The translations under genes and the position numbers were made by a program. Positions 44,343-51,524 of a stretch of 51,524 bases of DNA are shown piece by piece; within the stretch, counting starts at the first letter, position 1, and the number at the start of each line of letters is the position of its first letter. This DNA comes from Aeribacillus composti (lineage in GTDB: Bacteria > Bacillota > Bacilli > Bacillales > Aeribacillaceae), in contig NZ_VISS01000031.1 in assembly GCF_007827555.1 (NCBI RefSeq), positions 1 to 51,524 on the forward strand, given 5' to 3'. The notes under the pieces were generated by a model. The model was not told the origin of the DNA. It did no database searches and saw only the letters and a list, made by a program, of their open reading frames with translations.

Positions 44343-45221
44343 TCACTTCTCTTGCTCCGTAAGCATCTCCAGCAATTTTTTCAAAGCAAAGGAGCGGTAC
44401 CGACCCTTTTTCGTGATAATACCAAGATGCCAAAGAACCTTTTCTTTCAAGGGAATAATAACAATATCCGGATTATTTTGTTTTCCGCCTATCACTTTCG
44501 GCAGCAATGTGATCCCCATTTTTGATGAAACAAGCTCCAAAATTAAATCCCATTGGGAACTTTCATAGGCGATATTCGGGGTAAAACCAGAATTTTTGCA
44601 GGTGTTAATGATAAATTCATGCAACGTAAAGTTTTTTGCAAATAATATAAAGCTTTCCTTCTCCAATTCTTTGACGGACACCCTTTGTTTGCAGGCCAGA
44701 GAATGATCCTTGTGGATAAAAAGGACGAATTCATCCGTAAAAAAAGAAGAAATGTGAAAAATGGATTCATCCACCGGCAGAACCACAATGCCGACATCAA
44801 TTTCCCCCTCTTCCACCAGCTGCTCTACCACCCTTGCGCCAACCTCCACCAACTCCAATTTGACATTCGGGTATTGTTGATGGAAGTTTCCGGCAATGGA
44901 AGGGAAAAACAACGTTCCAATAAGGGGAGGAATGCCGATTTTAATTTCTCCAATGGCGACGTTTGCCAGTTCATCCAGCAGCATTTTCGTTTCTTCCAAA
45001 ATACTCATTAACTTTTTTCCCTGTTCATAAACAACTTTTCCTGCATCCGTCAATTGAATATGCCTCGTGGATCGTTCCAATAGTTCCATATGAAATTCCT
45101 CTTCCAGCTTTTTCACGGCTTTACTTAATGACGGCTGGGATAAATAGGAGTGCTCCGCAGCCTTTGTAAAACTCTGATGATTGGCCACCTCAATAAAGGA
45201 TTGAATGTCCCGAAGTTCCAT
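44343..45221 (-). CDS. LysR-family transcriptional regulator
   Basis: 292 residues: winged HTH at 1-60 (SFIEVANHQSFTKAAEHSYL, SQPSLSKAVKKLEEEF) and an effector domain of the periplasmic-binding fold (90-290). It is divergent from the AtoE-type transporter with 216 bp between, the usual arrangement for LysR control of a neighbour. The inducer may be a short-chain acid; inferred. Confidence 0.9.
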   Translation of the reverse strand: MELRDIQSFIEVANHQSFTKAAEHSYLSQPSLSKAVKKLEEEFHMELLERSTRHIQLTDAGKVVYEQGKKLMSILEETKMLLDELANVAIGEIKIGIPPLIGTLFFPSIAGNFHQQYPNVKLELVEVGARVVEQLVEEGEIDVGIVVLPVDESIFHISSFFTDEFVLFIHKDHSLACKQRVSVKELEKESFILFAKNFTLHEFIINTCKNSGFTPNIAYESSQWDLILELVSSKMGITLLPKVIGGKQNNPDIVIIPLKEKVLWHLGIITKKGRYRSFALKKLLEMLTEQEK

Positions 45222-45437
45222 CGAATCCCCCTTTTTATTCCCAAATGTAATAAATAAGATTCATTTTATTTATTTTACTTTACCGTTTGTCCCTGTGTAA
45301 ACTTTTATGTAAGCGGATGCAAAAAAGGAATTTTGAAAGCGATTCCATCATGCACTCATTTACTTGTTCTTATTTTTTAACGGAACCGGTGGAAAAAACA
45401 AACAGAAATTATTATTTGCTAAAGGGAGGAGAAACCA

Positions 45438-46760
45438 TTGAAGACACTTACATCCTTTTTCAACCGGGTGGTGCAGCGTTATTTGCCTGATGCCTTGCTG
45501 TTCGCCATTATTTTAACGTTTTTAGTATATTTATTAGGTGTTTTCTTTACAGACAACAGTCCAGTGGACATGGTCACCCATTGGGGTTTAGGTTTTTGGG
45601 ATTTACTGGAATTTACCATGCAGATGACCCTTGTGGTTGTAACCGGCTATATATTAGCAAACACTCCCGTCATTAAAAGGTTCTTGGCGAAAGTAAGCAC
45701 CTTTGCACGCACCCCTGTCCATGCCGTCATGCTTGTAACCATTGTTTCATTAATCGCCTGCCTGATTAATTACGGTTTCGGGCTGGTGATCGGCGCTTTG
45801 TTTGCCATACATGTTGCCAAGTATGTTCCATCCGTCGACTACCGTATTTTAATTGCCAGTGCATACAGCGGATTCCTCATTTGGCACGGGGGATTTTCCG
45901 GTTCGATCCCACTTACCATTGCAACCCCGGGCCACTTTTTGGAGGAATCCATGGGCGTGATCCCAGTGACGAAAACCCTTTTTAGCCCGACAAATTTGTT
46001 TATTGTTATTGCCCTTTTGATCACCTTGCCGCTGTTTAACCGTTATTTGTTAAAAAATGCAGAGAGCCAGCTCGAAGATCGAACGAAATGGGTGATTCCA
46101 AATGAAGAAGCAGCAGCAGTAGAACATGTGACACCTATGACACCAGCAGAAAAATTGGAAAACAGTCGGACAATATCCCTGATCATCGGCATTATGGGAA
46201 TTGCATTTATTGTTTATCATTTTGTTGTAAACGGATTTAACCTAAACATTAATATCGTCAATTTTATTTTCCTTTTTCTTGGAATTTTGCTTCATCAAAC
46301 ACCGAAAAGGTTTCTGGATACGGTAGCGAACGGCGTTAAAAACGCCAGTGGGATTATCATCCAGTTTCCCTTTTATGCTGGAATTATGGGAATGATGATT
46401 CATTCAGGATTGTCTGAGCAAATCGCATTATGGTTCGTCAGTGTTTCGACCGAACAAACCTTGCCTTACCTCTCCTTTCTTAGCGCTGGCTTAATCAATA
46501 TCTTTGTTCCATCCGGGGGCGGGCAATGGGCGGTTCAAGGACCGATTATGATTCAGGCAGCAATGGAATTGGGAGCAGATCCGGCCAAAACAGCAATGGG
46601 GGTAGCCTGGGGAGATGCTTGGACAAATATGATCCAGCCGTTTTGGGCGCTTCCCATTTTAGCGATCGCAGGCCTCCACATCCGAGATATTATGGGATTT
46701 TGCGTCATGATTCTAATTTTCAGTTTTATCCCGATCTCCATTGGATTTCTGCTGTTTTAA
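45438..46760 (+). CDS. atoE: Short-chain fatty acid transporter, AtoE family
   Basis: 440 residues starting at TTG 45438, supported by AAAGGGAGG 8-10 bases upstream. About 10-12 membrane helices. Family marks: RYLPDALLFAIILTFLVYLL, HWGLGFWDLLEFTMQMTLVV, GFSGSIPLTIATPGHFLEES and NIFVPSGGGQWAVQGPIM. AtoE proteins import acetoacetate, butyrate and related acids. With the divergent LysR gene and nearby acyl-CoA ligase it forms a carboxylic-acid uptake region. A strong terminator follows. Confidence 0.92.
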   Translation: MKTLTSFFNRVVQRYLPDALLFAIILTFLVYLLGVFFTDNSPVDMVTHWGLGFWDLLEFTMQMTLVVVTGYILANTPVIKRFLAKVSTFARTPVHAVMLVTIVSLIACLINYGFGLVIGALFAIHVAKYVPSVDYRILIASAYSGFLIWHGGFSGSIPLTIATPGHFLEESMGVIPVTKTLFSPTNLFIVIALLITLPLFNRYLLKNAESQLEDRTKWVIPNEEAAAVEHVTPMTPAEKLENSRTISLIIGIMGIAFIVYHFVVNGFNLNINIVNFIFLFLGILLHQTPKRFLDTVANGVKNASGIIIQFPFYAGIMGMMIHSGLSEQIALWFVSVSTEQTLPYLSFLSAGLINIFVPSGGGQWAVQGPIMIQAAMELGADPAKTAMGVAWGDAWTNMIQPFWALPILAIAGLHIRDIMGFCVMILIFSFIPISIGFLLF

Positions 46761-46815
46761 AGTTTCAGTTGTCCCACAACAAAAATTTTCCCAATATTCT
46801 ATGTTTTGCAAACAA

Positions 46816-46864
46816 ATCCCAAGAATGCTGTTATGACGCCAGCATTCTTGGGATGGATTTTTTA
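46816..46864 (+). terminator. Terminator after atoE
   Basis: A perfect 15-bp stem, ATCCCAAGAATGCTG (46816-46830) with CAGCATTCTTGGGAT (46840-46854), followed by GGATTTTTT. Confidence 0.9.
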
Positions 46865-47069
46865 AAGTTTATCAAAAACTATCATTTGCTTTTAATCCTT
46901 TTTTTGTTCCTTCTCCGTTTGACGGGATTGACGGTATCCCGGGTGTTTTGACAATGGTTCCCTTTTTATTGTTCCAATTAGGAACATGATCGTTCCAGCA
47001 TTCTTGTCTAATGATGGGACTGGATGCATATTTTCTTGTAAAAAATACTCCCACTTTGCTGTTTCTCCT

Positions 47070-47284
47070 AAAAAAATGTTGCCGTGCTTGCTGTGCTGTG
47101 CAGAAGGTTACTATCTCTCCCGTTAGATACTGAGGATGAATCGAATCCCGGCCGATGAGCTTTTTCAAATAATTTTTGACATAATCCAATTAAAGCAGAC
47201 CGTTTTGTGTCCTGAATTTGTGCATTACAAAACCAAATCTTTCACAGCCAACTCAATCATTTTCATTTTTTCCTCATTCATCAT
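47070..47284 (-). pseudogene. Decayed gene with an intact start
   Basis: GAAGGAGA precedes ATG 47284, and 19 codons (MMNEEKMKMIELAVKDLVL) run to a stop at 47225. Downstream minus frames continue with protein-like pieces (QKLFEKAHRPGF and GRDSIHPQYLTGEIVTFCTA) in different frames. The start signal is good but the frame is broken at once. The family is not recognised. Confidence 0.3.
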
Positions 47285-47527
47285 TTTCTTCTCCTTCTAA
47301 ACTATTGGATAATTCCAATTTCAATTTCCTATTGAAAACGTTAATAATAGATAAAAAGATCGGTTCTATCACTCAAAAACCGTAAACCAGAAAAAATCAC
47401 CATCTCTTTTTTCATAGAGGAGAAGAAAAATTAAGAGAGAATCGCAAAAGGGAAAGCCTATTGCATTTTATAGAAACCTATTCGCAAAAGACATATCAGT
47501 CAAACGATGTGATTTTTTTTTCGATAA

Positions 47528-47705
47528 TCTGTCTCCCAAAACACAAAATAGATAATTTTAACAAACAGTTCTAATTGTTTTTTGGATTTGTTCCTTTGTT
47601 TGGTTTTCTCGCCAGCAGTGGTGTGATGTCTGTCATTTCTGACGTGGTTTTTCACCCTATGTCGAAAAAAACTACTAACTTTTATATATAGGGGCTATGT
47701 TTCGG
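47528..47705 (+). repeat. Dispersed repeat, copy B
   Basis: Second copy of the repeat at 39599-39775, same orientation, differing by point changes and small indels. No ORF. Confidence 0.55.
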
Positions 47706-47939
47706 TAAATCCGTTTTTTGTCACAAAAAGGAGAAAATACAGCAAAGAAACTCCTGACTCATAGGAGCAGGAATTGTTTTTGTCATCGTTTGACAGAGTA
47801 TTTTTCTAAAAAAAATTGTACAGCCAGTAGAGAATTCTCGAAGCATATTTTACGCAATCAATGCAGAAGTGGATCGAAGCCTGAAGAGATAGGCTGCGAG
47901 GTGATGAAGCAGGAAATTCTCATAGAAACATGGAGAAGC

Positions 47940-47992
47940 ACGCCACTTTAGTTAGGGTGTGAGGTTCCACCGCGGTAGAAAACTGCTAATCC
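47940..47992 (+). promoter_or_regulatory. T-box-like core, probably degenerate
   Basis: TTAGGGTG and ACCGCGG are the two halves of the T-box consensus AGGGTGGNACCGCGG, but nine bases stand between them where two are expected. A hairpin with a T-rich tail follows at 48036-48084. No aminoacyl-tRNA synthetase or amino-acid gene lies downstream on this strand, so if it was a T-box it has lost its gene. Confidence 0.25.
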
Positions 47993-48035
47993 ATTTCCAA
48001 AAAGCTACTTTCAGATAAAAATCGAAAAAATATAA

Positions 48036-48077
48036 AAGCAAGTGGAGAGAAACGCATTGTTTTTCTCCACTTGCTTC
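48036..48077. terminator. Strong hairpin, terminator of the minus-strand pair
   Basis: AAGCAAGTGGAGAGAAA and TTTTTCTCCACTTGCTT form a stem of about 16 bp. On minus it is followed by TTATATTTTTTCG, so it can end the transcript of the genes at 48133-49242; on + it is followed by CATTTTAGG. Confidence 0.75.
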
Positions 48078-48132
48078 ATTTTAGGGACTTATCGGACACC
48101 TCCGCCCGAAAATTGAATAGAAACTAGTGAGA

Positions 48133-48693
48133 TTAAACAGATACGCTGAATGTACTTCCCGATGAGATGGCTGCACCATCAATAGTATTGCCTTTCCCAT
48201 AATATGCCTCGCGCCATGCTTCAACGTATATTGCGCTAAACTCACTAGTTCGTGCCATTTCTGCTTTTGTCATCACCATTGTCCAACCATTATTTTGTGA
48301 ATAATGGGCAATGACATTATTACCTGCATCTTTGAACTCCACAAAGGATATTCGGCCTTTGCCGGCAAAACTTTGGGATGCTTTTGCGATAATACCTTTT
48401 CTATCTGGAGACACAACGGAAATATAGCTTTTCATAAGATTTCTGTAGCCCGCAGATTCACCGCCACAGATACCTTTGGCGGCATCTTTTTTTGCCTGTT
48501 CAATAATAGCCTCTCTGAATTCTTCTTCACTCATGGCAGGGGCTGTTTTCGTGCAGAAATCGAACCTGGTAAAGTCAGGGGACGGAAAGCCATTCATCCG
48601 CAGCCTATTGTCAATTTTTGTTCCAAGCAATATATTGATTAAGTTGACATCTAATGGTTTTATACGACTTATTTTCCATTCACTCCTTTGCAT
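48133..48693 (-). CDS. Hypothetical protein
   Basis: 186 residues, family not recognised. No signal peptide or membrane segment. The body has a compact look: NLINILLGTKIDNRLRMNGF, FREAIIEQAKKDAAKGICGG and GWTMVMTKAEMARTSEFSAI. The start is doubtful. ATG 48693 has no clear ribosome site, while AAAGGAG lies inside the frame (near 48685) and points to ATG 48679 in another frame, so a small indel near the start is possible. It lies 75 bp after the secreted protein gene on the same strand and ahead of a shared terminator, which suggests the two work together. Confidence 0.6.
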   Translation of the reverse strand: MQRSEWKISRIKPLDVNLINILLGTKIDNRLRMNGFPSPDFTRFDFCTKTAPAMSEEEFREAIIEQAKKDAAKGICGGESAGYRNLMKSYISVVSPDRKGIIAKASQSFAGKGRISFVEFKDAGNNVIAHYSQNNGWTMVMTKAEMARTSEFSAIYVEAWREAYYGKGNTIDGAAISSGSTFSVSV

Positions 48694-48768
48694 AGGATTT
48701 CGCCTGATACTTTGCTGGAAAATATCTGGAGATAACCACTACTTACCTATCCGGGTTTAAGATGTTGT

Positions 48769-49242
48769 TTAGTAGTTGTAGTACACCGTCAGCTTTATAT
48801 TTTTATATGTTTTATAACCGGGAGACAAACTGCTGACGTTGGTTCCCGTATAGTAAAGTTGATATGTGCCATTCGCAAGCGTGCCAATCAATCCTGCAGA
48901 AATTTCTGTTTTGTTACCAGATCCCCATGGTGCCGATGTCCATCCGGAAATGTTACTGGTTGTTATATACAATCTGTTTGACAGGATTGCGCCAGAATAC
49001 GACATCGTGTTACAATCAGCAACGACCTTTGTAATGACCGCATCTGCCGGTAATCCGGAGACATTAATTGTAGCAATAGACGAGGAACCACTCTCACCCG
49101 GGTCAAGATACAGACTCATTGAACCGATTGTTCCAGAGGATGAGGTGAATGTTTTCGATGACGAAGCGGCGAATGCGGTTGTTGTCATGAAAAATACTAC
49201 GACCATCACAAGCAATAAACTGATTAACCTCTTTGCTTTCAT
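48769..49242 (-). CDS. Small secreted beta-rich protein of unknown function
   Basis: 157 residues from ATG 49242 (AAAGGGGG seven bases upstream). A clear signal peptide (LISLLLVMVVVFFMTTTAFA, cut after AFA-A) is followed by a Ser/Gly/Thr-rich mature part of about 128 residues with alternating hydrophobic positions, for example SSIATINVSGLPADAVITKV and YKTYKNIKLTVYYNY at the end. This looks like a small beta-sandwich exported protein. No anchor, so it is released or binds the surface. The neighbour at 48133 is probably co-transcribed. I do not recognise the family. Confidence 0.7.
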   Translation of the reverse strand: MKAKRLISLLLVMVVVFFMTTTAFAASSSKTFTSSSGTIGSMSLYLDPGESGSSSIATINVSGLPADAVITKVVADCNTMSYSGAILSNRLYITTSNISGWTSAPWGSGNKTEISAGLIGTLANGTYQLYYTGTNVSSLSPGYKTYKNIKLTVYYNY

Positions 49243-49349
49243 ATGAGCACCCCCTTTCAAATGTTATTTTTGAGGATTCACCAGCCCATAGAATAATTGA
49301 CCCTCATTATATATATCGTCCATATATTACCATTATTTACACAAAATTT

Positions 49350-49672
49350 CATATTTGTCACTTACACGTACCGCGGCATCGTAATGGCAAATTTAGTACC
49401 GATCTCTTTGAACGCTATCAGCATAGCGAACAAGCATTATTGCTTGCAATGATGGAAATAGTGGTAAACGGTGTTTCAACTCGGAAAGTACAAAAAATTA
49501 CAGAACAATTATGTGGCAAGAAATTCTCGAAATCCACTGTTTCAGCCCTTTGCAAAAAACTAGATCCTTTAGTCCATGAATTTAGAATGAAACCCCTACA
49601 AACTCATTACCCTTTTTTAATTGAGATGCCTTGTATCTTAAAGTGCGGGAGAATAGTCCAATTCATGTCCTA
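49350..49672 (+). pseudogene. IS256-family transposase fragment
   Basis: The frame VPRHRNGKFSTDLFERYQHS then ALLLAMMEIVVNGVSTRKVQ and KFSKSTVSALCKKLDPLV is typical of the region before the first catalytic Asp of IS256 (mutator) transposases. The frame breaks near 49625: the next block, DALYLKVREN, continues in another frame and stops. Both ends of the gene are missing. The long frame running to 49868 joins this piece to unrelated sequence. Confidence 0.75.
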
Positions 49673-49868
49673 TGAATCCTTAATTCTTTCTCTTTTTCAT
49701 CAAGCTGATTTAAGTAAAGAAGAATTGTTCGATTTAATTGAAAAAAGCAATCGTGATCAATCAAGAAATATTCTATATAGTTTGAACGGAACCTCTTTTC
49801 ATACACCCATTCCCAACCAAAAATTGGTTGAATGGATTAGCCAACAAATAATCAAAATACAATTTTAA
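49673..49868 (+). pseudogene. Unrelated C-terminal piece fused in frame to the IS256 fragment
   Basis: Residues such as QADLSKEELFDLIEKSNRDQ and PNQKLVEWISQQIIKIQF, then a stop, read like a natural C-terminus but do not belong to IS256 transposases. It is followed by a terminator at 49929. Probably the end of a gene whose front was replaced by the IS fragment. Family not recognised. Confidence 0.3.
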
Positions 49869-49928
49869 AAGTTCCTGTCCTTTCATGAGGCAATTCCTGA
49901 ATTTTCTTCATTGACTAAATCGAAATAA

Positions 49929-49978
49929 AAGCAGAGGGAGCTCCGAAAATCTTTACGGATTTCCGGCTCCCTCTGCTT
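49929..49978. terminator. Strong bidirectional terminator
   Basis: AAGCAGAGGGAGC and GCTCCCTCTGCTT pair perfectly, with inner pairing CCGAAAATC/GGATTTCCG. AATTTTCCC follows on + and TTTATTTCG on minus. Confidence 0.85.
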
Positions 49979-50056
49979 AATTTTCCCTCAACACAATCTC
50001 TTCCAAGCACTCCCACATGACGGCCCTTTTGTTTTTATCTTTGATTATATTTTCTT

Positions 50057-50513
50057 TTAGAAACAAGGAGTAAGCCGATCATCCATGCTGATCAACAAAT
50101 GATTGAATATTGAAGTAGCCGTATTTGGCAATACAATAACATAATTCATAAAAAGAAGACCTATTATAATTCTTTTTTTAAAACCATCTTCGCCACACAC
50201 TCCACATGTCTTGAGTGGTAATCGCAGATAAATCGATTTAGCAGTGTTTACCTTAAAATGGTCAACTTTTAATCTTACCGGTTTACTTCTAAATACCGGA
50301 GTTATATATTTATTAATGTTTTCAATAATAAGGTCTAATGCTCTTTTTAGTAACAAAATTAATATAAATAGACAAAATTTCACTAAACAGGTTCGTAAAT
50401 TTATTACTCAGTATTTCTTTTATCAATTTTTTAGTTTTCTTTACAGATTCCTCCTTTTTCTGTTTCCTCTTCTCTTTCTTTTTCCTTATATGTGTAATGA
50501 CCCCTTCTTTCAT
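50057..50513 (-). pseudogene. Frameshifted gene of unknown function
   Basis: The minus frame from 50513 starts MKEGVITHIRKKKEKRKQKK and reaches NFVTKKS near 50340. The frame opened there by a one-base shift at an A-run continues RALDLIIENINKYITPVFRS, then CGVCGEDGFKKRIIIGLL with a CxxC pair. Joined, they give about 150 residues, basic and helical at the front. Without a relative to compare, both the join and the function are uncertain. Confidence 0.35.
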
Positions 50514-50756
50514 TCTAGCTAAAATAAAGTTTTACTACGAAACTCATATTTTTTACTTTTTTCCTATTTTCAATTGTACTTTTGACTATAAGATGCTGTG
50601 AATTGTAAACGTAAAATAATTTCCACCTATTATGAAGGGGATCACTTAGCGCTTAGTTTAATCTACATTTTAAGGTTATTATTTTTTGGAGTAAAATATT
50701 TTATTTCAAGCTGTGAATAGTTTTGTACAGCAAGTTATTGACTTATTAAAATTCCC

Positions 50757-50976
50757 TTTGTCCCTCTACCTTCAACATTTCCTTATCTATAATATCTACT
50801 AATTCTTGACTACTATATATACATAACTACCTCTTTATCCTCGTCTTCAATTTGTATTTCAACTTGAATTCGTATTTTTGTCTGTTTTCCTTTATAAGTC
50901 ACATCAAAGGTTCCAAACTCTATGAGCTTATTATCTTCATTTGTTCTTTCTATTTCCTCTTGAATCAATTTAATAT
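50757..50976 (-). pseudogene. 3' part of a gene cut by a mini-IS3 element
   Basis: The minus frame reads DIKLIQEEIERTNEDNKLIE, FGTFDVTYKGKQTKIRIQVE, IQIEDEDKEVVMYI and a stop. A shifted frame continues YSSQELVDIIDKEMLKVEGQ and ends REF. The 5' part is missing where the mini-IS begins at 50977. A beta-rich small domain of unknown family with one frameshift. Confidence 0.45.
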
Positions 50977-51376
50977 CTGATATTAGGTCAATAAAGTAGA
51001 CACAAAAATTTATAAACTTTTTTAGCAGCTAGCGCGCTATCGCTTGGTGGTCTTTTAAAAATAATTACGACGTTTCCTAATTATTTTTAAAAGGTAAATT
51101 TTCTGGTCTAACTATTCTATATAATATGTTCATTAAGCTCCCTTTTTATAGTACATACGTTCGTATTCGGATGGCGAAAAATACTCTGTTGCGGAGAGAA
51201 TACGTTTATTGTTGTAAAATATTTCTATATACTCAAATATGCTCTTTTTTGCTTCCTCCAAAATATAACGAACAGTTTGACGTTTAAAGTCTTCCTCGTA
51301 CCGCCTTTGTTTTTTTGTCATGTAGAACCTCATTTTTTAGTCTATTATTAGTGTCTACTTTTTAGTCTAACATCAG
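50977..51376 (-). mobile_element. Internally deleted IS3-family element
   Basis: About 400 bp bounded by inverted ends that share AAAGTAGACAC and outer CTGAT-TTAG blocks: one end CTGATATTAGGTCA (50977-50990), the other (read on minus) CTGATGTTAGACTA. The only ORF (51133-51333) opens TKKQRRYEEDFKRQTVRYIL, the start of an IS3 OrfA, and passes in frame to AKKSIFEYIEIFYNNKRILS, the end of OrfB. Everything between, including the DDE core, is gone. A perfect 16-bp hairpin lies at 51052-51093. Non-autonomous. Confidence 0.7.
51052..51093. repeat. Perfect 16-bp inverted repeat in the mini-IS3
   Basis: CTTTTAAAAATAATTA (51052-51067) and TAATTATTTTTAAAAG (51078-51093) around CGACGTTTCC. It follows the end of the fused transposase ORF and could act as its terminator. 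Confidence 0.7.
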
Positions 51377-51524
51377 TTATGTTACATTAACTAAAACAAT
51401 AAAAAAACAGATTGATAAAGACTACTTATTAACTGTAGTTGAGCAATTTTCATTACAATAATTACCATGTAAAAAGAGACAAACGGAGTACCCCTTATGC
51501 CACATGAAGCTGTTTTTTAACGAC

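Noticed and set aside
50575-50640. Possible end of an IS21-type element (TTGTAAACGTAAAATAATTT)
   Set aside because: The resemblance rests on memory of a loose pattern, with no transposase or second end in the window.
1-51524. rRNA, tRNA or prophage genes
   Set aside because: None found by reading for conserved tRNA ends, rRNA blocks or phage structural proteins.

Overview
The window is low-GC Firmicute chromosome, most likely Bacillaceae. Pointers are an AdeR-type regulator next to alanine dehydrogenase, an HmoA-type haem monooxygenase, malate:quinone oxidoreductase, a NEAT/sortase B haem system and strong AGGAGG-type ribosome sites. Species cannot be fixed from the sequence. No rRNA or tRNA gene was found. 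Many short remnants of genes and insertion sequences lie between the intact operons. Layout: (1) 1-3.6 kb, a 5'-truncated APC permease, an YtcJ-like amidohydrolase and a carbon-nitrogen hydrolase, all on +. (2) 3.6-13.6 kb, a complete type I-C CRISPR-Cas locus on the minus strand: cas3, then cas5-cas8c-cas7-cas4-cas1-cas2, a leader and a 24-repeat array. A WYL-domain regulator lies upstream of cas3. (3) 15.6-19 kb, a TetR regulator, a polar amino-acid (perhaps cystine) ABC transporter and an OsmC protein. (4) 19.4-29.7 kb, a large iron-regulated haem-acquisition region on minus: two NEAT surface proteins, two haem/siderophore-type ABC transporters, sortase B and an IsdG monooxygenase, with Fur-box-like sites. 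(5) 29.7-37.5 kb, an orphan amino-acid ABC ATPase, adeR-ald and hmoA, separated by decayed DNA. (6) 37.5-46.8 kb, mqo, a TetR-controlled acyl-CoA ligase/MHS transporter pair, and a LysR regulator divergent from an AtoE transporter. (7) 46.8-51.5 kb, a pair of unknown genes (one secreted) among IS256, IS3 and other remnants. The most interesting signal is in the 246-bp gap between cas3 and cas5. On the + strand, opposite to the cas genes, a near-perfect extended -10 (TGGTATAAT) is followed at the expected start-site distance by a degenerate CRISPR repeat. This keeps the GTCGC start, a rebuilt hairpin and the GCGTGGATTGAAA handle. The spacer-like sequence after it matches 17 of the first 19 positions of a site next to a TTC (type I-C PAM), and that site abuts the -35 of the predicted cas5 promoter. 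A terminator hairpin follows. This is the design expected of a crRNA-like RNA that lets Cascade repress its own operon (a CreR-type regulator). The class is known in other CRISPR types; I do not know of a described type I-C example. Working together: the haem region would capture haem at the wall (NEAT proteins anchored by sortase B), import it (IsdE/F plus ATPase) and degrade it to release iron (IsdG, HmoA), under Fur. The CRISPR region would carry immunity with possible RNA feedback and perhaps WYL control.
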